This document shows positions 8,099 through 17,475 of a stretch of 64,000 bases of DNA, piece after piece. The position numbers and the translations under genes are program-made. This stretch comes from Micromonospora haikouensis (GTDB lineage: Bacteria; Actinomycetota; Actinomycetes; Mycobacteriales; Micromonosporaceae), in the NCBI RefSeq assembly GCF_900091595.1, contig NZ_FMCW01000001.1:339856-403855 (forward strand), written 5' to 3'. The number at the start of each line of letters is the position of its first letter. Position 1 is the first letter of the stretch. The notes beneath the pieces were generated by a model that was given only the letters and a program-made list of their open reading frames with translations, did not search any database and was not told the DNA's origin.

Positions 8099-9280
8099 TC
8101 AGCGCTGGGCGAGCAGCGCCGGCAGCCGGGCGGCGAGGCGTTCGTACTCGTGCGGCGCGTTGTAGACCTGGCCGCACACCCGCAGCCAGCCGCGACCGTC
8201 CCAGGACATCACCGCCACCTCGGCCGACAGTTCCTCGGCGATCCGCTCGCGCAGCGCGCGGGCGGCCTCGATCGTGGTGGCCAGCCCGGCCGGCAGCGGG
8301 ACGATCCGCATGGCCACCGTCGGCCCGCCGGGCTCCGGCAGGTCGGCCGGCGCCACCCCCAGCGCGTTCCCCAGCACCCGCTGCCCGTACGCGGCCAGCG
8401 CGGCGTTGTGCGCGCGTACCCGCTCGACGCCGAGGCTGCGCAGGGTCCAGACGCCGGCCGGCGCGGCGAGCCACGACGTGTAGTCCAGGGTCGCCTGCCA
8501 CTCGACGTTGCCCGGGAAACCGGCATCCTGCTCCCAGGAGACCACCAGCGGCTCCATCCGGTCCCGCCACGGCGGCGCCACCACCAGCGCGGCGGTGCCG
8601 CGCGGGGCGTACCCCCACTTGTGCAGGTTGCCCACCCAGAAGTCCGCGCCGATGCTCGCCACGGGGGTCGCCAGCATGCCCGGCGCGTGGGCGGCGTCGA
8701 CGAGCACCGGCACCCCGTGGGTGCGGGCCGCCGCGACGATCGCCGCGACCGGGAACAGGCGGGCGGTGGCGGAGGTGAGCTGGTCGACGACGAGCAGCTT
8801 GGTGCGGCCGGGGCGCAGCCCGGCGCGGACGATCTCGACGACCTGCTCGTCGGTCGCGGTCAACGGCACCGGCAGGATCCGCCAGGTCGCCCCGGTGCGC
8901 CGGCACTCGCGGTCGACGGAGAAGCCGACCGCGCCGTAGCCGTGGTCGGTGGTGAGCACCTCGTCGCCGGGGCGCAGGCCCAGCGACTGCAGCACCACGG
9001 CGACGCCGGTGGTGGCGTTGCCGACCAGGGCGGTGCCGTCCGGGTCGGCGCCGAGGAAGGCGGCCAGGTGCCGGCGGGTGTGGGTGATCCGGTCCACCAG
9101 GCTGAGCCCGAAGAAGCGCAGCGGGTTCGCCTCCATCTCGTCGCGCAGCCGCTGCTGGACGCGCTGCACGTTGACCGGCACCGCGCCGAACGAGCCGTGG
9201 TTGAGGTGGCTCACCGCCGGGTCCAGCGAGAAGAGCAGCCGGGCGCCGGGGATGGGTTCGGGCGGCTGCGGCGCGCTCAT
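8099..9280 (-). CDS. Class V aminotransferase family (isopenicillin-N-epimerase-like)
   Basis: A 393-aa PLP-dependent fold I enzyme. It begins with SHLNHGSFGAVP, typical of the isopenicillin-N epimerase/cysteine-desulfurase-like group. It carries VDAAHAPGML, with the PLP-contacting Asp and His, and WVGNLHKWGYAPRGTAALVV, with the Schiff-base Lys in NLHKW. Substrate and direction of reaction are not deducible. An in-frame GTG seven codons upstream exists, but the ATG at 9280 sits exactly six bases after a -10 box (TACGAT), so the leaderless start is preferred. It is transcribed leftward, converging on the M23 gene. Confidence 0.88.
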   Translation of the reverse strand: MSAPQPPEPIPGARLLFSLDPAVSHLNHGSFGAVPVNVQRVQQRLRDEMEANPLRFFGLSLVDRITHTRRHLAAFLGADPDGTALVGNATTGVAVVLQSLGLRPGDEVLTTDHGYGAVGFSVDRECRRTGATWRILPVPLTATDEQVVEIVRAGLRPGRTKLLVVDQLTSATARLFPVAAIVAAARTHGVPVLVDAAHAPGMLATPVASIGADFWVGNLHKWGYAPRGTAALVVAPPWRDRMEPLVVSWEQDAGFPGNVEWQATLDYTSWLAAPAGVWTLRSLGVERVRAHNAALAAYGQRVLGNALGVAPADLPEPGGPTVAMRIVPLPAGLATTIEAARALRERIAEELSAEVAVMSWDGRGWLRVCGQVYNAPHEYERLAARLPALLAQR

Positions 9281-9286
9281 CGCATG

Positions 9287-9292
9287 ATCGTA
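9287..9292 (-). promoter_or_regulatory. Leaderless promoter -10 for aminotransferase
   Basis: On the minus strand, TACGAT is followed by six bases and then the ATG at 9280. This favours the ATG over the upstream GTG at 9301, which would lie before the -10 box. Confidence 0.5.
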
Positions 9293-9376
9293 GCCCGGCA
9301 CGGTGGGCCGCGCCCTGCGACGAGGACCGGACCGCCGCGGGGTCGGCCCCCGTCGGCCGGGGTGGGACCGCCCGGC

Positions 9377-10414
9377 TCAGGCGCGCGGGTGGGCCTGCCG
9401 GTACGCGGCCCGCAGCCGCTCGACCGACACGTGGGTGTAGATCTGCGTGCTGCCCAGCGACGAGTGCCCCAGCAGCTCCTGCACCGCCCGCAGGTCCGCG
9501 CCGCCCTCCAACAGGTGGGTGGCGGCCGAGTGGCGCAGGCCGTGCGGGGTGGTCCGGGGCAGGCCGGCGGCCTCGGCGTACCCGGCGACGACCCGCCGCG
9601 CCGTCGTCGGGTGCAGCCGCCCACCCCGCGCCCCCAGCAGCAGCGCGTCCCCGGAACCCGGGCCGGCCAGGGCGGACCGCCCGGCCCGCAGCCACTCGTC
9701 GAGGGCGCGTTGCGCCGGCACCCCGTACGGCACGGACCGCTCCCGGGAGCCCTTGCCGAGCACCCGCACCACGCGGCGGCCGTGGTCCACGTCGGCGGTG
9801 TCCAGGCCGCACGCCTCGCTGATCCGTACGCCGGTGGCGTAGAGCAGTTCGAGCAGGACCCGGTCGCGCAGCAGCACCCCGCGCGCCACCGCAGCCTCCC
9901 GCTCCCCGCCGCCGGCCGGGTCGGCCGGGCGGACGTCGGCGGAACCGGGCCCCTGCGGGGGCACTCCGCCTCCCGGGTCCCCGGGGCCGGCCGGTGCCCG
10001 CATCAGGGCGGCCGCCTGGTCGGCGCGGAGCACGGTCGGCAGCTCCCGGTGGGCACGGGGGCTCGCCAGCGGCGCGGCCACGTCGGTCGGCATCAGCCCG
10101 GCGCGGTGGGCCCACGCGCTGAAGGCGCGCGCCGCGGCGGCCCGGCGCGCCATCGTGGTGCGGGCCGCCCCGGTCGTGCGCTGTTTCGCCAGCCAGCTGC
10201 GCACCACGCCCAGGTCGAGGCCCGCCACCTCGGCGCAGCCCATCCGGGCGGCGTGGTCGAGCAGGGAGACCAGGTCGCCGACGTACGCGCGGACGGTGTG
10301 CGCCGAGCGGTTGCGCACCCGGGCCAGGTGGTCGGCGAAGTCGTCGACCGCCTCCCGCATCGGCGTCGGCAGCGCCGCGTGCGTCGCCCTGCTGTCGGGA
10401 CCGGCCCGGCTCAC
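9377..10414 (-). CDS. xerC: Tyrosine recombinase XerC
   Basis: A XerC/D-type site-specific recombinase that resolves chromosome dimers at dif. The N-terminal SAM-like core-binding domain (residues 20-110) precedes the catalytic domain. That domain carries Arg197 (TGVRISE), Lys221 (GKGSRER), His291 and Arg294 (HGLRHSAATH), His317 (LLGHSSLGST) and the nucleophile Tyr326 (IYTHV). At 345 aa it is about 40 residues longer than usual because of a Gly/Pro/Ala-rich insertion at residues 141-175. It lies downstream of dprA on the same strand, separated by 142 bp. Confidence 0.93.
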   Translation of the reverse strand: MSRAGPDSRATHAALPTPMREAVDDFADHLARVRNRSAHTVRAYVGDLVSLLDHAARMGCAEVAGLDLGVVRSWLAKQRTTGAARTTMARRAAAARAFSAWAHRAGLMPTDVAAPLASPRAHRELPTVLRADQAAALMRAPAGPGDPGGGVPPQGPGSADVRPADPAGGGEREAAVARGVLLRDRVLLELLYATGVRISEACGLDTADVDHGRRVVRVLGKGSRERSVPYGVPAQRALDEWLRAGRSALAGPGSGDALLLGARGGRLHPTTARRVVAGYAEAAGLPRTTPHGLRHSAATHLLEGGADLRAVQELLGHSSLGSTQIYTHVSVERLRAAYRQAHPRA

Positions 10415-10556
10415 CGGGGACCGCCCCGCGCGCCCGCCACCCGCCGCCGCACCCGTCCATGGCCTCGCACCGGCTCAGCTTACGAGCGCGCGGCGAGCCC
10501 GGCCGGGCACCGACGCGGCCGGGCCGGTGCGGCGGGTGGTACCGGACGCCAGCGGC

Positions 10557-11747
10557 TCACCGGGGCCTCGCCGGGGCGCGGGCGGGGCTGGTGGCCAGCG
10601 CGTACCCGTCGTCGCACCGGCGCACCAGGCCCAGCTCCTCCAGCAGGGAGAGCTTGCGCAGGGCGGTCCGGACGTCCACGCCGGCGCGGGCGGCCAACCG
10701 GTCGACGCCGACCGCCCCGCGGCGGGGCATCGACTCCAGCACCTGTGTCGCCTCGTCGTCGAGCAGGTCCCGGGGACGCTGCGGGGCGCGTGCGGGCGGG
10801 GCGAGGTCGGCGCCGATCCGGCCGACCTCCTCCAGCACGTGCGCCACGCCGGTGACCAGCCGGGCCGACGGGTGATCGCGCAGCAGTTCGTGGGCGCCGA
10901 CCGACATCGCGGAGGTGACCGGCCCCGGCACCACCATGGCGTGCCGGCCGGCGGCGAGGGCCCGGTTGACGGTCTGCGTCGCGCCGCTGCGGGCCGACGC
11001 CTCCACCAGCACCGTGCCCCGGGTCGCCACCGCGATCACCCGGTTGCGGATGAGGAACCGGGGCCGCAGCGGCTCCGACCCGGGCGGCCACTCGCTGACC
11101 AGCAGCCCGGTCTCGCCGATGCGGTCGAACAGCGCGGTGTTGCCCATCGGGTACGGCCGGTCGATCCCGCAGGCGAGCACCGCCACCGTCAGCCCGCCCG
11201 CGTTGAGCGCGCCCCGGTGCGCCGCCGCGTCGATGCCGAACGCGCCGCCGGAGACCACCGTCCAGTCCCGGTCGGCCAGCCCGTAGCCCAGCTCGGTGGC
11301 GACGTGCACCCCGTACGGTGTGGCGGCCCGCGCGCCGACCACCGAGACCGCCCGGTCCAGCGCGTCGCCGAGCGGCCACCCGCCGCGCACCCAGAAGCAG
11401 AGCGGGGGCGCGGTCTCGACGTCCACCCGGCGGTTGGCGCCGGGCAGGGCCAGCCGGCGCAGGTGCTCGACGGTGACGGGCCACTCCCCGTCGCCGGGGG
11501 TGACGAGCCGGGCGCCCAGCCGTTGCGCGCGGGCCAGGGCGTCGGCCGCCACCGCCCGGGCGTCCCCGTCCCGGCAGCGGGCGGCCACGGCGGCGCGCAG
11601 CCGGTCGTCCGGTGCCTCGCCGCGCAGCAGCAGATCCAGTGCGCCGGCCGCGCCGAGCTCGTCGACCAGCCGGTGCACTGAGCGGGTGCCCGGCTCGGCC
11701 AACCAGGTCAACGCCACCCGGGCCAGCCGGTCGTCGTCGCCGTTCAC
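10557..11747 (-). CDS. dprA: DNA-processing protein DprA
   Basis: DprA/Smf protects incoming single-stranded DNA and loads RecA during natural transformation. The Rossmann-like core shows VSVVGARAATPYG, VVSGGAFGIDAAAHRGAL, LACGIDRPYPMGN, RFLIRNRVIAVAT and VVEASARSGAT-like LVEASARSGATQTVNRAL, followed by the C-terminal winged-helix region (residues 320-385). The length of 396 aa is normal. The GTG at 11747 is chosen: it overlaps the comM stop by 4 bp and yields the expected N-terminus, whereas the long upstream extension is antisense-like comM shadow. Confidence 0.94.
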   Translation of the reverse strand: MNGDDDRLARVALTWLAEPGTRSVHRLVDELGAAGALDLLLRGEAPDDRLRAAVAARCRDGDARAVAADALARAQRLGARLVTPGDGEWPVTVEHLRRLALPGANRRVDVETAPPLCFWVRGGWPLGDALDRAVSVVGARAATPYGVHVATELGYGLADRDWTVVSGGAFGIDAAAHRGALNAGGLTVAVLACGIDRPYPMGNTALFDRIGETGLLVSEWPPGSEPLRPRFLIRNRVIAVATRGTVLVEASARSGATQTVNRALAAGRHAMVVPGPVTSAMSVGAHELLRDHPSARLVTGVAHVLEEVGRIGADLAPPARAPQRPRDLLDDEATQVLESMPRRGAVGVDRLAARAGVDVRTALRKLSLLEELGLVRRCDDGYALATSPARAPARPR

Positions 11748-13264
11748 GCCCCGTCCCCCATCCTCAGCTGCATCGCCTCCCGAACGTCGTCGGCGTGCGG
11801 GCGGTCCCGCCCGTCGAGGTCGGCGATCGTCCACGCCATCCGGACGACCCGGTCGAAGCCGCGCGCCGACAGCGACCCGGAGTCGAGCCGCCCGCGCAGC
11901 TCCCGGGTGTCCCGTCCGGGCAGCCGCCACGGCGGCCGGCGCAGCCACGGGCCGGGCACCTCCGCGTTGACCCGCCAGCCGCTGCCTGCCCAGCGGTCGG
12001 CCGCGGCCCGGCGGGCGGCCGCCACCCGGGCCGCGACCGTGGCCGACGACTCGCCGGTCGCCCCCGCCTCCATCAGCTCCGCCGCCCGCAGCGGCGGCAG
12101 GGTCACCTGCACGTCGATGCGGTCCAGCAGCGGGCCCGAGAGCCGGCCGAGGTAGCGCCGGCGGACCAGCGGCGCGCACTCGCAGTACGCGTCGCCGGCC
12201 GGCCGCGCGCAGGGGCACGGATTGGCCGCCAGCACGAGCTGCGTCCGGGCCGGGTATTCGGTGCCGCCCCGGCTGCGGGCGAGCTGCACCCGGCCGTGCT
12301 CCAGCGGCTGCCGCAGCGCCTCCAGGGCTCCCTTGCCGAACTCCGGCGCCTCGTCGAGGAACAGCACCCCACGGTGGGCGAGCGACACCGCGCCGGGGCG
12401 GGCCAGCCCGGACCCGCCACCGACCAGGGAGGCCACCGTGGCGGTGTGGTGCGGGGCCTGGAACGGCGGGCGGCGCAGCAGGCGACCGCCAGCCGGCAGC
12501 AGCCCGGCGATCGAGTGCAGCGCGGTGACCTCCAGCGCCGCGTCGTCGTCCAGCGCGGGCAGGATCGACGGCAGGCGCTCGGCGAGCATGGTCTTGCCCG
12601 CGCCGGGCGGCCCGAACAACGCCAGGTGGTGACCGCCGGCGGCGGCCACCTCCAGGGCCCGCCGGCCCAGCGCCTGCCCGGCCACCTCCGACAGGTCCGG
12701 CCCGTCCGGCCCCTCCACCGGGGCGGGGCCGGGCGGCTCGATCAGGGGCGTGCCGTCCCGGACGAAGTCGACCATCCGGTGCAGCGTGTCCACGGCGCGC
12801 ACCCGGACGCCCGGGACGACCGCCGCCTCGGCCGCGTTGCCCACCGGGACGACCACCCGGTGCAGCCCGGCCCGCGCGGCGGCGGCCACCATGGGCAGCA
12901 CCCCGCGCACCGGCCGGACGGTGCCGTCGAGCCCCAGCTCCCCGAGCACGACCACCCGTTCCAGCGGCAGCAGCGGCAGCTCGCCGGAGCCGCCGAGCAG
13001 CGCCACCGCGATCGCCAGGTCGAAGGCCGAACCGAACTTCGGCAGCGTGGCCGGCAGCAGGTTGAGGGTGATCCGCCGGTTGGGCCAGCGCTGGCCGGAG
13101 TTGACGATCGCGGCGCGGACCCGGTCGCGGGCCTCGTGCAGGGCGGTGTCCGGCAGCCCGGAGATCGCCACGGCCGGCAGCCCCGGGGCGAGGTCGGCCT
13201 CCACCTCCACCACGTGCCCGGTCACCCCGACCAGGCCGACGCAGAGCACCTTCGCGTAGCTCAC
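11744..13264 (-). CDS. comM: YifB/ComM family magnesium-chelatase-like AAA+ protein
   Basis: A 506-aa ComM-type protein. It has an N-terminal ribosomal-S5-like domain (MSYAKVLCVGLVG, VAISGLPDTALHEARDRVRAA) and an AAA+ module with Walker A LFGPPGAGKTML near residues 221-232. Walker B is GVLFLDEAPEF, followed by a Cys-rich loop (NPCPCARPAGDAYCEC) and a C-terminal helical domain. In Gram-negatives ComM is a hexameric helicase promoting branch migration during transformation; the same role is inferred. It forms a yraN-comM-dprA operon. Confidence 0.94.
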   Translation of the reverse strand: MSYAKVLCVGLVGVTGHVVEVEADLAPGLPAVAISGLPDTALHEARDRVRAAIVNSGQRWPNRRITLNLLPATLPKFGSAFDLAIAVALLGGSGELPLLPLERVVVLGELGLDGTVRPVRGVLPMVAAAARAGLHRVVVPVGNAAEAAVVPGVRVRAVDTLHRMVDFVRDGTPLIEPPGPAPVEGPDGPDLSEVAGQALGRRALEVAAAGGHHLALFGPPGAGKTMLAERLPSILPALDDDAALEVTALHSIAGLLPAGGRLLRRPPFQAPHHTATVASLVGGGSGLARPGAVSLAHRGVLFLDEAPEFGKGALEALRQPLEHGRVQLARSRGGTEYPARTQLVLAANPCPCARPAGDAYCECAPLVRRRYLGRLSGPLLDRIDVQVTLPPLRAAELMEAGATGESSATVAARVAAARRAAADRWAGSGWRVNAEVPGPWLRRPPWRLPGRDTRELRGRLDSGSLSARGFDRVVRMAWTIADLDGRDRPHADDVREAMQLRMGDGA

Positions 13265-13277
13265 GCCCGGCCGCCCA

Positions 13278-13637
13278 TCAGAACGCGCCCTTGAGGTGCT
13301 CGACCCGGGCCGCGCCGGCGTCGGGCAGCTCGACGGAGAGGACGTCGAAGCGCACCTCGCCGGCCGTGGTGCCGGTCTCGGCGAGCCAGCGGGCCGCCAG
13401 CCCCCGCAGGCGGCGAGCCTTCGCCGGCACGACCGCCTCGGCCGGCGTCCCGTAGTGGGTGGTGCGTCGGGTCTTCACCTCGCAGAACGCGAGCACGGGG
13501 CCGTCCCAGGCGATGATGTCGATCTCACCGGCGGGGCAGCGCCAGTTGCGGGCGACCGGGCGCAGCCCGGCTCCGATCAGGTGCCGGACGGCGCATCGTT
13601 CCCCGTACGCGCCGACGGCCTGGTTCCGCTTCGTCAT
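13278..13637 (-). CDS. YraN/UPF0102 family nuclease-fold protein
   Basis: A 119-aa protein with a restriction-endonuclease-like fold: [30 protein letters not shown] and [10 protein letters not shown], which together supply the E-x(n)-D-x(n)-ExK-type metal site. Family members are conserved beside comM/dprA, but function is not settled. The ATG at 13637 gives the standard [13 protein letters not shown] start; a 27-codon upstream extension is not family-like. It is the first gene of the leftward yraN-comM-dprA set, with 13 bp to comM. Confidence 0.9.
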   Translation of the reverse strand: MTKRNQAVGAYGERCAVRHLIGAGLRPVARNWRCPAGEIDIIAWDGPVLAFCEVKTRRTTHYGTPAEAVVPAKARRLRGLAARWLAETGTTAGEVRFDVLSVELPDAGAARVEHLKGAF

Positions 13638-13678
13638 GGGCGCACCATGCCGAACCGGGGCCGCCTCCGCCGTACGCC

Positions 13679-13706
13679 TGTGGACGACGGAGGCGGTTGT
13701 GGACGA
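13679..13706 (-). promoter_or_regulatory. Paired near-DnaA-box motifs, 19 bp apart
   Basis: TGTGGACGA occurs at 13679-13687 and 13698-13706; its complement TCGTCCACA differs from TTGTCCACA at one position. The pair lies in the 208-bp divergent gap between yraN and the membrane-protein gene. It shares spacing, and about 25 of 33 surrounding bases, with the reverse complement of the pair near 7127-7159. Confidence 0.4.
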
Positions 13707-13845
13707 ACGGACGATCATGCCCTTGCTGTGCTATGTGCGGACGGCCGGGCGGTGTCCGTTTCCGCGTACTCCTGCGGTTTGTCGCCGCCGACGCGCCGTC
13801 CGTCCGGATGGCGCGGGGGTGCGCCTGTCACATACGGTGCCGATC

Positions 13846-15186
13846 GTGAACGCACGACGGAGCTTTCCCGAAGATCAGGAGTCGCGTTGGTACCCCGGCG
13901 AGCGCGGGTACGGCGAGTCGGACTGGCGTCCGGCGGGCGACGACCGCTATCGAGCGGACGAGTTCCGCGTCCCTGACCAGCGCGGCGACACGGGCGAGCG
14001 GCGTTACGACGAGTTGACCGACCCGCCCGTAGGCCGGTACGGCGAGACCGGGCGGCACGGCGCGGACGACGCGTTCGGGGCCACCGATCCCGACACGGAC
14101 AGTTACCGTCCCGCGCGGTCCCGCCGGTCCGACACGGGCTCGTTCGGGGTGTCGATGGACGAACTCGCCGCCGAGCGGGAGGCGCGCCGGGCGGCGCGGG
14201 CCGCCGAACCGGCCCCGTCCGCCGACGCGGCGCTGCCGGCCGCTCAGCACTCCGTCGAGTTCCCGCTGCCGCCCGCCCAGCGGGCCGTGGAGTTCCCGCT
14301 GACCATCGGCCAGCGCCCCACGCCGGTCTCCGCCCCGGGGCACGACGACCGCTCCCCGTCCGGCCCGGCGCGCGACGACCGGTCGCTGCCCGGCCTGACG
14401 CCCGAGGACCGGGCTCTGTCCGCTCCGGCGCGCGAGGACCGGTCGCTGCCCGGCCCGGCGCGCGAGGGCGCGCTGCTGTCCGGTCCGCCGCGCGAGGCGG
14501 GTCCCCGGGACGCCCCGCTCGACGCGGACCCGCTCGGCGTCGACCCGGTGGGGCGCGGGCCGGAGCCGCTCGGCGGATACCCGATCATCGAGCCGGGGCG
14601 CACCGGCGAGTCGGGCCGCTACGCCGAGCCCGGCCGCCCGGACGGGCCGGCGGACCGGGGCGCGGGGGAGTGGGGCCCGCTCGACCGGGCCGCGGTCGCC
14701 GCCAGCGCGGCGGAGCCGGCGCGCGCCGCCGAGCCGGGCCGCCCCGCCGAGCCGCCGCATCCGCTGGACCTGCCGACCGGGCCCATGCCCCCGGTGGCGC
14801 CCCGTCCGGACCTGCCGCCGCCCGGCCTGGACCCGGCGTACGCCCCGGACGGGCTGCGGCGCCCCGGCCCGGCGCCCTCCGACGGCGTCTACCGCACCCG
14901 CCGCCCGGCGCTCGCCGTGCTGATCGCGGTGCTGGTGGTGGTCTTCGAGGTCCCGGCCCTGCGGGTGCTGCGCCACGGCCTGCTCGGTGACCCGCTGTCG
15001 GCGGCCGACGTCGTGGTGGGCACCTTCCTGGTCGGCGGGCTGCCGATCTTCGGCATCGGGCTCTACGGGCTGCGCACGGGCGGTCTCGCGCTCACCGACG
15101 GCGGCCGGGGCTGGCTCCGCCCGCCGACGGCGTACCTGACGGTGGGCCTGGTGCTGTTCCTCGCCGCCGCGCTTGCCGCCCGCTGA
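13846..15186 (+). CDS. Disordered-N-terminus membrane protein
   Basis: A 446-aa protein I cannot assign to a named family. Residues 1-340 are hydrophilic and low-complexity: Asp/Arg/Pro-rich, with repeated units resembling ARDDRSLPG and PPAQ(R/H)xVEFPL around residues 130-215. The C-terminal 100 residues contain three predicted membrane helices ([54 protein letters not shown]). This suggests a membrane anchor with a long cytoplasmic disordered arm. The GTG at 13846 is the likely start; no strong ribosome binding site is seen. The last codons fall in a 24-bp triplication. Confidence 0.75.
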   Translation: MNARRSFPEDQESRWYPGERGYGESDWRPAGDDRYRADEFRVPDQRGDTGERRYDELTDPPVGRYGETGRHGADDAFGATDPDTDSYRPARSRRSDTGSFGVSMDELAAEREARRAARAAEPAPSADAALPAAQHSVEFPLPPAQRAVEFPLTIGQRPTPVSAPGHDDRSPSGPARDDRSLPGLTPEDRALSAPAREDRSLPGPAREGALLSGPPREAGPRDAPLDADPLGVDPVGRGPEPLGGYPIIEPGRTGESGRYAEPGRPDGPADRGAGEWGPLDRAAVAASAAEPARAAEPGRPAEPPHPLDLPTGPMPPVAPRPDLPPPGLDPAYAPDGLRRPGPAPSDGVYRTRRPALAVLIAVLVVVFEVPALRVLRHGLLGDPLSAADVVVGTFLVGGLPIFGIGLYGLRTGGLALTDGGRGWLRPPTAYLTVGLVLFLAAALAAR

Positions 15187-15234
15187 GCCGCCGCGCTCGC
15201 CGCCCGCTGAGCCGCCGCCCTCGCCGCCCGCTGA
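15163..15234 (+). repeat. 24-bp tandem triplication covering a stop codon
   Basis: Three consecutive 24-bp units (15163-15186, 15187-15210, 15211-15234) each end in CCGCCCGCTGA. The first contains the real stop of the upstream membrane-protein gene. The copies differ at one or two positions and keep in-frame TGA codons. Confidence 0.85.
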
Positions 15235-15436
15235 CCGGCGGGCCGGGCAGGGGCGTACACTGGGCGCTTGGCGACCGCCTCGCGCGGTCGACCTCGCGCG
15301 CCCTCTCCACGTCTCGTGGGGCGGCGGCCTCCCTGGTCCCGATCATGATCGGGCCCACCACGGCCGGCGACCGGGCGCCAGGACGCCCGGCCGCCGGCCG
15401 GGCGGCGTAACCAGGGATCACAAGGAGTACCCCACC
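15235..15436 (+). promoter_or_regulatory. rpsB promoter and structured leader
   Basis: A -10-like TACACT lies at 15256-15261. Downstream are a 7-bp hairpin (CGACCGC 15272-15278 with GCGGTCG 15284-15290) and a perfect 16-bp palindrome, CCCGATCATGATCGGG, at 15338-15353. A ribosome binding site AAGGAG precedes the rpsB ATG. The roughly 175-base leader is long and structured, consistent with S2 autoregulation, but this is inference from form only. Confidence 0.5.
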
Positions 15437-16300
15437 ATGGCCGTCGTGACCATGCGTCAGCTGCTGGAGAGCGGTGTCCACTTCGGGCACCAGACCCGCC
15501 GCTGGAACCCGAAGATGAAGCGCTTCATCTTCACCGAGCGCAACGGTATCTACATCATCGACCTGCGTCAGACCCTCGACTACATCGAGAAGGCGTACGA
15601 GTTCGTGCGCAACACGGTGGCCGAGGGCGGCAGCATCCTCTTCGTGGGCACCAAGAAGCAGGCCCAGGAGGCCATCTCCGAGCAGGCGACCCGGGTCGGC
15701 CAGCCGTACGTCAACCACCGCTGGCTCGGCGGCATGCTGACCAACTTCCAGACGGTGTACAAGCGGCTCCAGCGGATGAAGGAGCTGGAGGCGCTGGGTG
15801 ACCTGAGCGGCACCGCCGCCGGTTACACCAAGAAGGAGACCCTTCAGCTCTCCCGCGAGAAGATCAAGCTCACCAAGACCCTCGGTGGTCTGCGGGACAT
15901 GCAGAAGCTCCCGGCCGCGGTCTGGATCGTCGACACCAAGAAGGAGCACATCGCCGTCGACGAGGCTCGCAAGCTGGGCATCCCGGTGATCGCGGTGCTC
16001 GACACCAACTGCGACCCCGACGAGGTCGACTTCCCGATCCCGGGCAACGACGACGCGATCCGCTCGGCCGAGCTGCTGACCCGGGTCGTGGCCGCCGCCG
16101 TCGCCGACGGCCTCATCGCCCGCTCCGGCCGTCGCCGGGGCGGCGACGAGAAGCCGGAGCCGGGCCAGGTCGGCGCCGACGAGCCGCTGGCCGAGTGGGA
16201 GCGCGAGCTGCTCGAGGAGCCGAAGAAGGCCGACGAGCAGCCGGCGCAGCCCGCCGCCGAGCAGCCGGCCGAGCAGCCGGCGGCCGCCGCCGCGGAGTGA
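15437..16300 (+). CDS. rpsB: 30S ribosomal protein S2
   Basis: S2 completes the head-body junction of the small subunit. The sequence [46 protein letters not shown] and [13 protein letters not shown] is unmistakable, ending the core at [17 protein letters not shown]. The 287-aa product has an extended C-terminal Glu/Pro/Ala-rich tail (residues 240-287). The ATG at 15437 follows AAGGAG. A hairpin immediately after the stop probably reduces read-through into tsf, as is usual for rpsB-tsf. Confidence 0.97.
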   Translation: MAVVTMRQLLESGVHFGHQTRRWNPKMKRFIFTERNGIYIIDLRQTLDYIEKAYEFVRNTVAEGGSILFVGTKKQAQEAISEQATRVGQPYVNHRWLGGMLTNFQTVYKRLQRMKELEALGDLSGTAAGYTKKETLQLSREKIKLTKTLGGLRDMQKLPAAVWIVDTKKEHIAVDEARKLGIPVIAVLDTNCDPDEVDFPIPGNDDAIRSAELLTRVVAAAVADGLIARSGRRRGGDEKPEPGQVGADEPLAEWERELLEEPKKADEQPAQPAAEQPAEQPAAAAAE

Positions 16301-16305
16301 CCGCG

Positions 16306-16352
16306 CCGCCGCGCCCCCGCCGTCCGTTTCCCCGGGCGGCGGGGCGCGGCGG
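16306..16352 (+). terminator. rpsB-tsf intergenic hairpin
   Basis: CCGCCGCGCCCC-C-GCCG (16306-16322) pairs with CGGC-GGGGCGCGGCGG (16337-16352), with one bulged C. It begins six bases after the rpsB stop. It is probably an attenuating terminator within the operon, since tsf follows 100 bp later. Confidence 0.55.
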
Positions 16353-16453
16353 GTACGCCGGGCACACCCGGCCCGGATCCGGGTGACCGGCCCCGGCTCG
16401 ACCCACCCGGCCCCCAGACCAACCCACCGAGTCCCAACACCGAAGAGAGAGTC

Positions 16454-17281
16454 ATGTCCAACTTCACCGCCGCGGACGTCAAGAAGCTCCGCGACCTCAC
16501 CGGCGCCGGCATGATGGACTCCAAGAAGGCGCTGACCGAGGCCGAGGGCGACTTCGACAAGGCCATCGAGATCCTGCGCGTCAAGGGCGCGAAGGACGTC
16601 GGCAAGCGGGCCGGCCGCACGGCCGCCAACGGCCTCGTCGCCCACTCGGGCAAGGCGCTGCTGGAGCTCAACTGCGAGACCGACTTCGTCGCCAAGAACG
16701 ACGCCTTCATCGCGCTGGCCCAGCAGCTCGTCGAGCACGGCGAGGCCAGCGGCGCGACCTCCGCCGAGGAGCTGCTCGCCAGCAGCATCGACGGCAAGCC
16801 GGTCGCCGACCTGATCCAGGAGCAGTCCGCCAAGATCGGCGAGAAGCTGGTGCTCAACCGCTTCGCCAAGCTGGACGGCACCGTCGCGGTCTACCTGCAC
16901 CGCAAGAGCCAGGACCTGCCGCCGGCGGTCGGCGTGCTGGTGGAGTACGCCGGCAAGACCGACGAGGCCGGGGACGCCGACGCCCGCGCTGTCGCCATGC
17001 AGATCGCCGCGATGCGGCCGAAGTACCTCACCCGTGACGAGGTGCCGGCCGACGTCGTCGAGTCCGAGCGGCGCATCGCCGAGCAGACCGCCCTCGAGGA
17101 GAACAAGCCCGCGGCGGCGCTGCCGAAGATCGTCGAGGGCCGGGTCAACGCCTTCTTCAAGGACTACGTCCTGATCGAGCAGGCGTCGGTCGCCGACAAC
17201 AAGAAGACCGTGAAGCAGGTGCTGGCCGAGGCCGGCATCGAGGTGACCCGCTTCCTGCGGTTCGAGGTCGGCCAGGCCTGA
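16454..17281 (+). CDS. tsf: Elongation factor Ts
   Basis: EF-Ts is the nucleotide exchange factor for EF-Tu. The UBA-like N-terminus [20 protein letters not shown], with [19 protein letters not shown], and the EF-Tu-contact motif [15 protein letters not shown] are clear. The length of 275 aa is normal for actinobacteria. A GAGAGAG ribosome binding site lies 7-8 bases ahead of the ATG. It is followed by a strong terminator pair, so it closes the rpsB transcription unit. Confidence 0.97.
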   Translation: MSNFTAADVKKLRDLTGAGMMDSKKALTEAEGDFDKAIEILRVKGAKDVGKRAGRTAANGLVAHSGKALLELNCETDFVAKNDAFIALAQQLVEHGEASGATSAEELLASSIDGKPVADLIQEQSAKIGEKLVLNRFAKLDGTVAVYLHRKSQDLPPAVGVLVEYAGKTDEAGDADARAVAMQIAAMRPKYLTRDEVPADVVESERRIAEQTALEENKPAAALPKIVEGRVNAFFKDYVLIEQASVADNKKTVKQVLAEAGIEVTRFLRFEVGQA

Positions 17282-17290
17282 GCCGCCGGT

Positions 17291-17374
17291 CGGGCGCGTG
17301 ACGCGCGCCCGGGGGCAGGGAACATCGACGAGGAGGCCGCTGGTGTACGTGACAGGCACCGCGGCCTCCTCGTC
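17291..17374 (+). terminator. tsf terminator (two hairpins)
   Basis: A first stem pairs CGGGCGCG (17291-17298) with CGCGCCCG (17304-17311). A second, stronger stem pairs GACGAGGAGGCCGC (17327-17340) with GCGGCCTCCTCGTC (17361-17374): 14 perfect bp with a 20-base loop. Confidence 0.7.
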
Positions 17375-17407
17375 CCATGCCTGGCCCGTGTCGCCGAACG
17401 GGCGGCG

Positions 17408-17413
17408 TAGGGT
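17408..17413 (+). promoter_or_regulatory. Candidate -10 for pyrH-frr
   Basis: TAGGGT lies 34 bp beyond the tsf terminator and 62 bp before the pyrH ATG. That is a sensible place for an independent pyrH promoter. No -35 was recognised. Confidence 0.35.
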
Positions 17414-17475
17414 CAGCGACGGCAGGTACGCGGTAACCGGGGCACGTGGGGTGCGGCCGGGGAAGGGCGGGGCGG

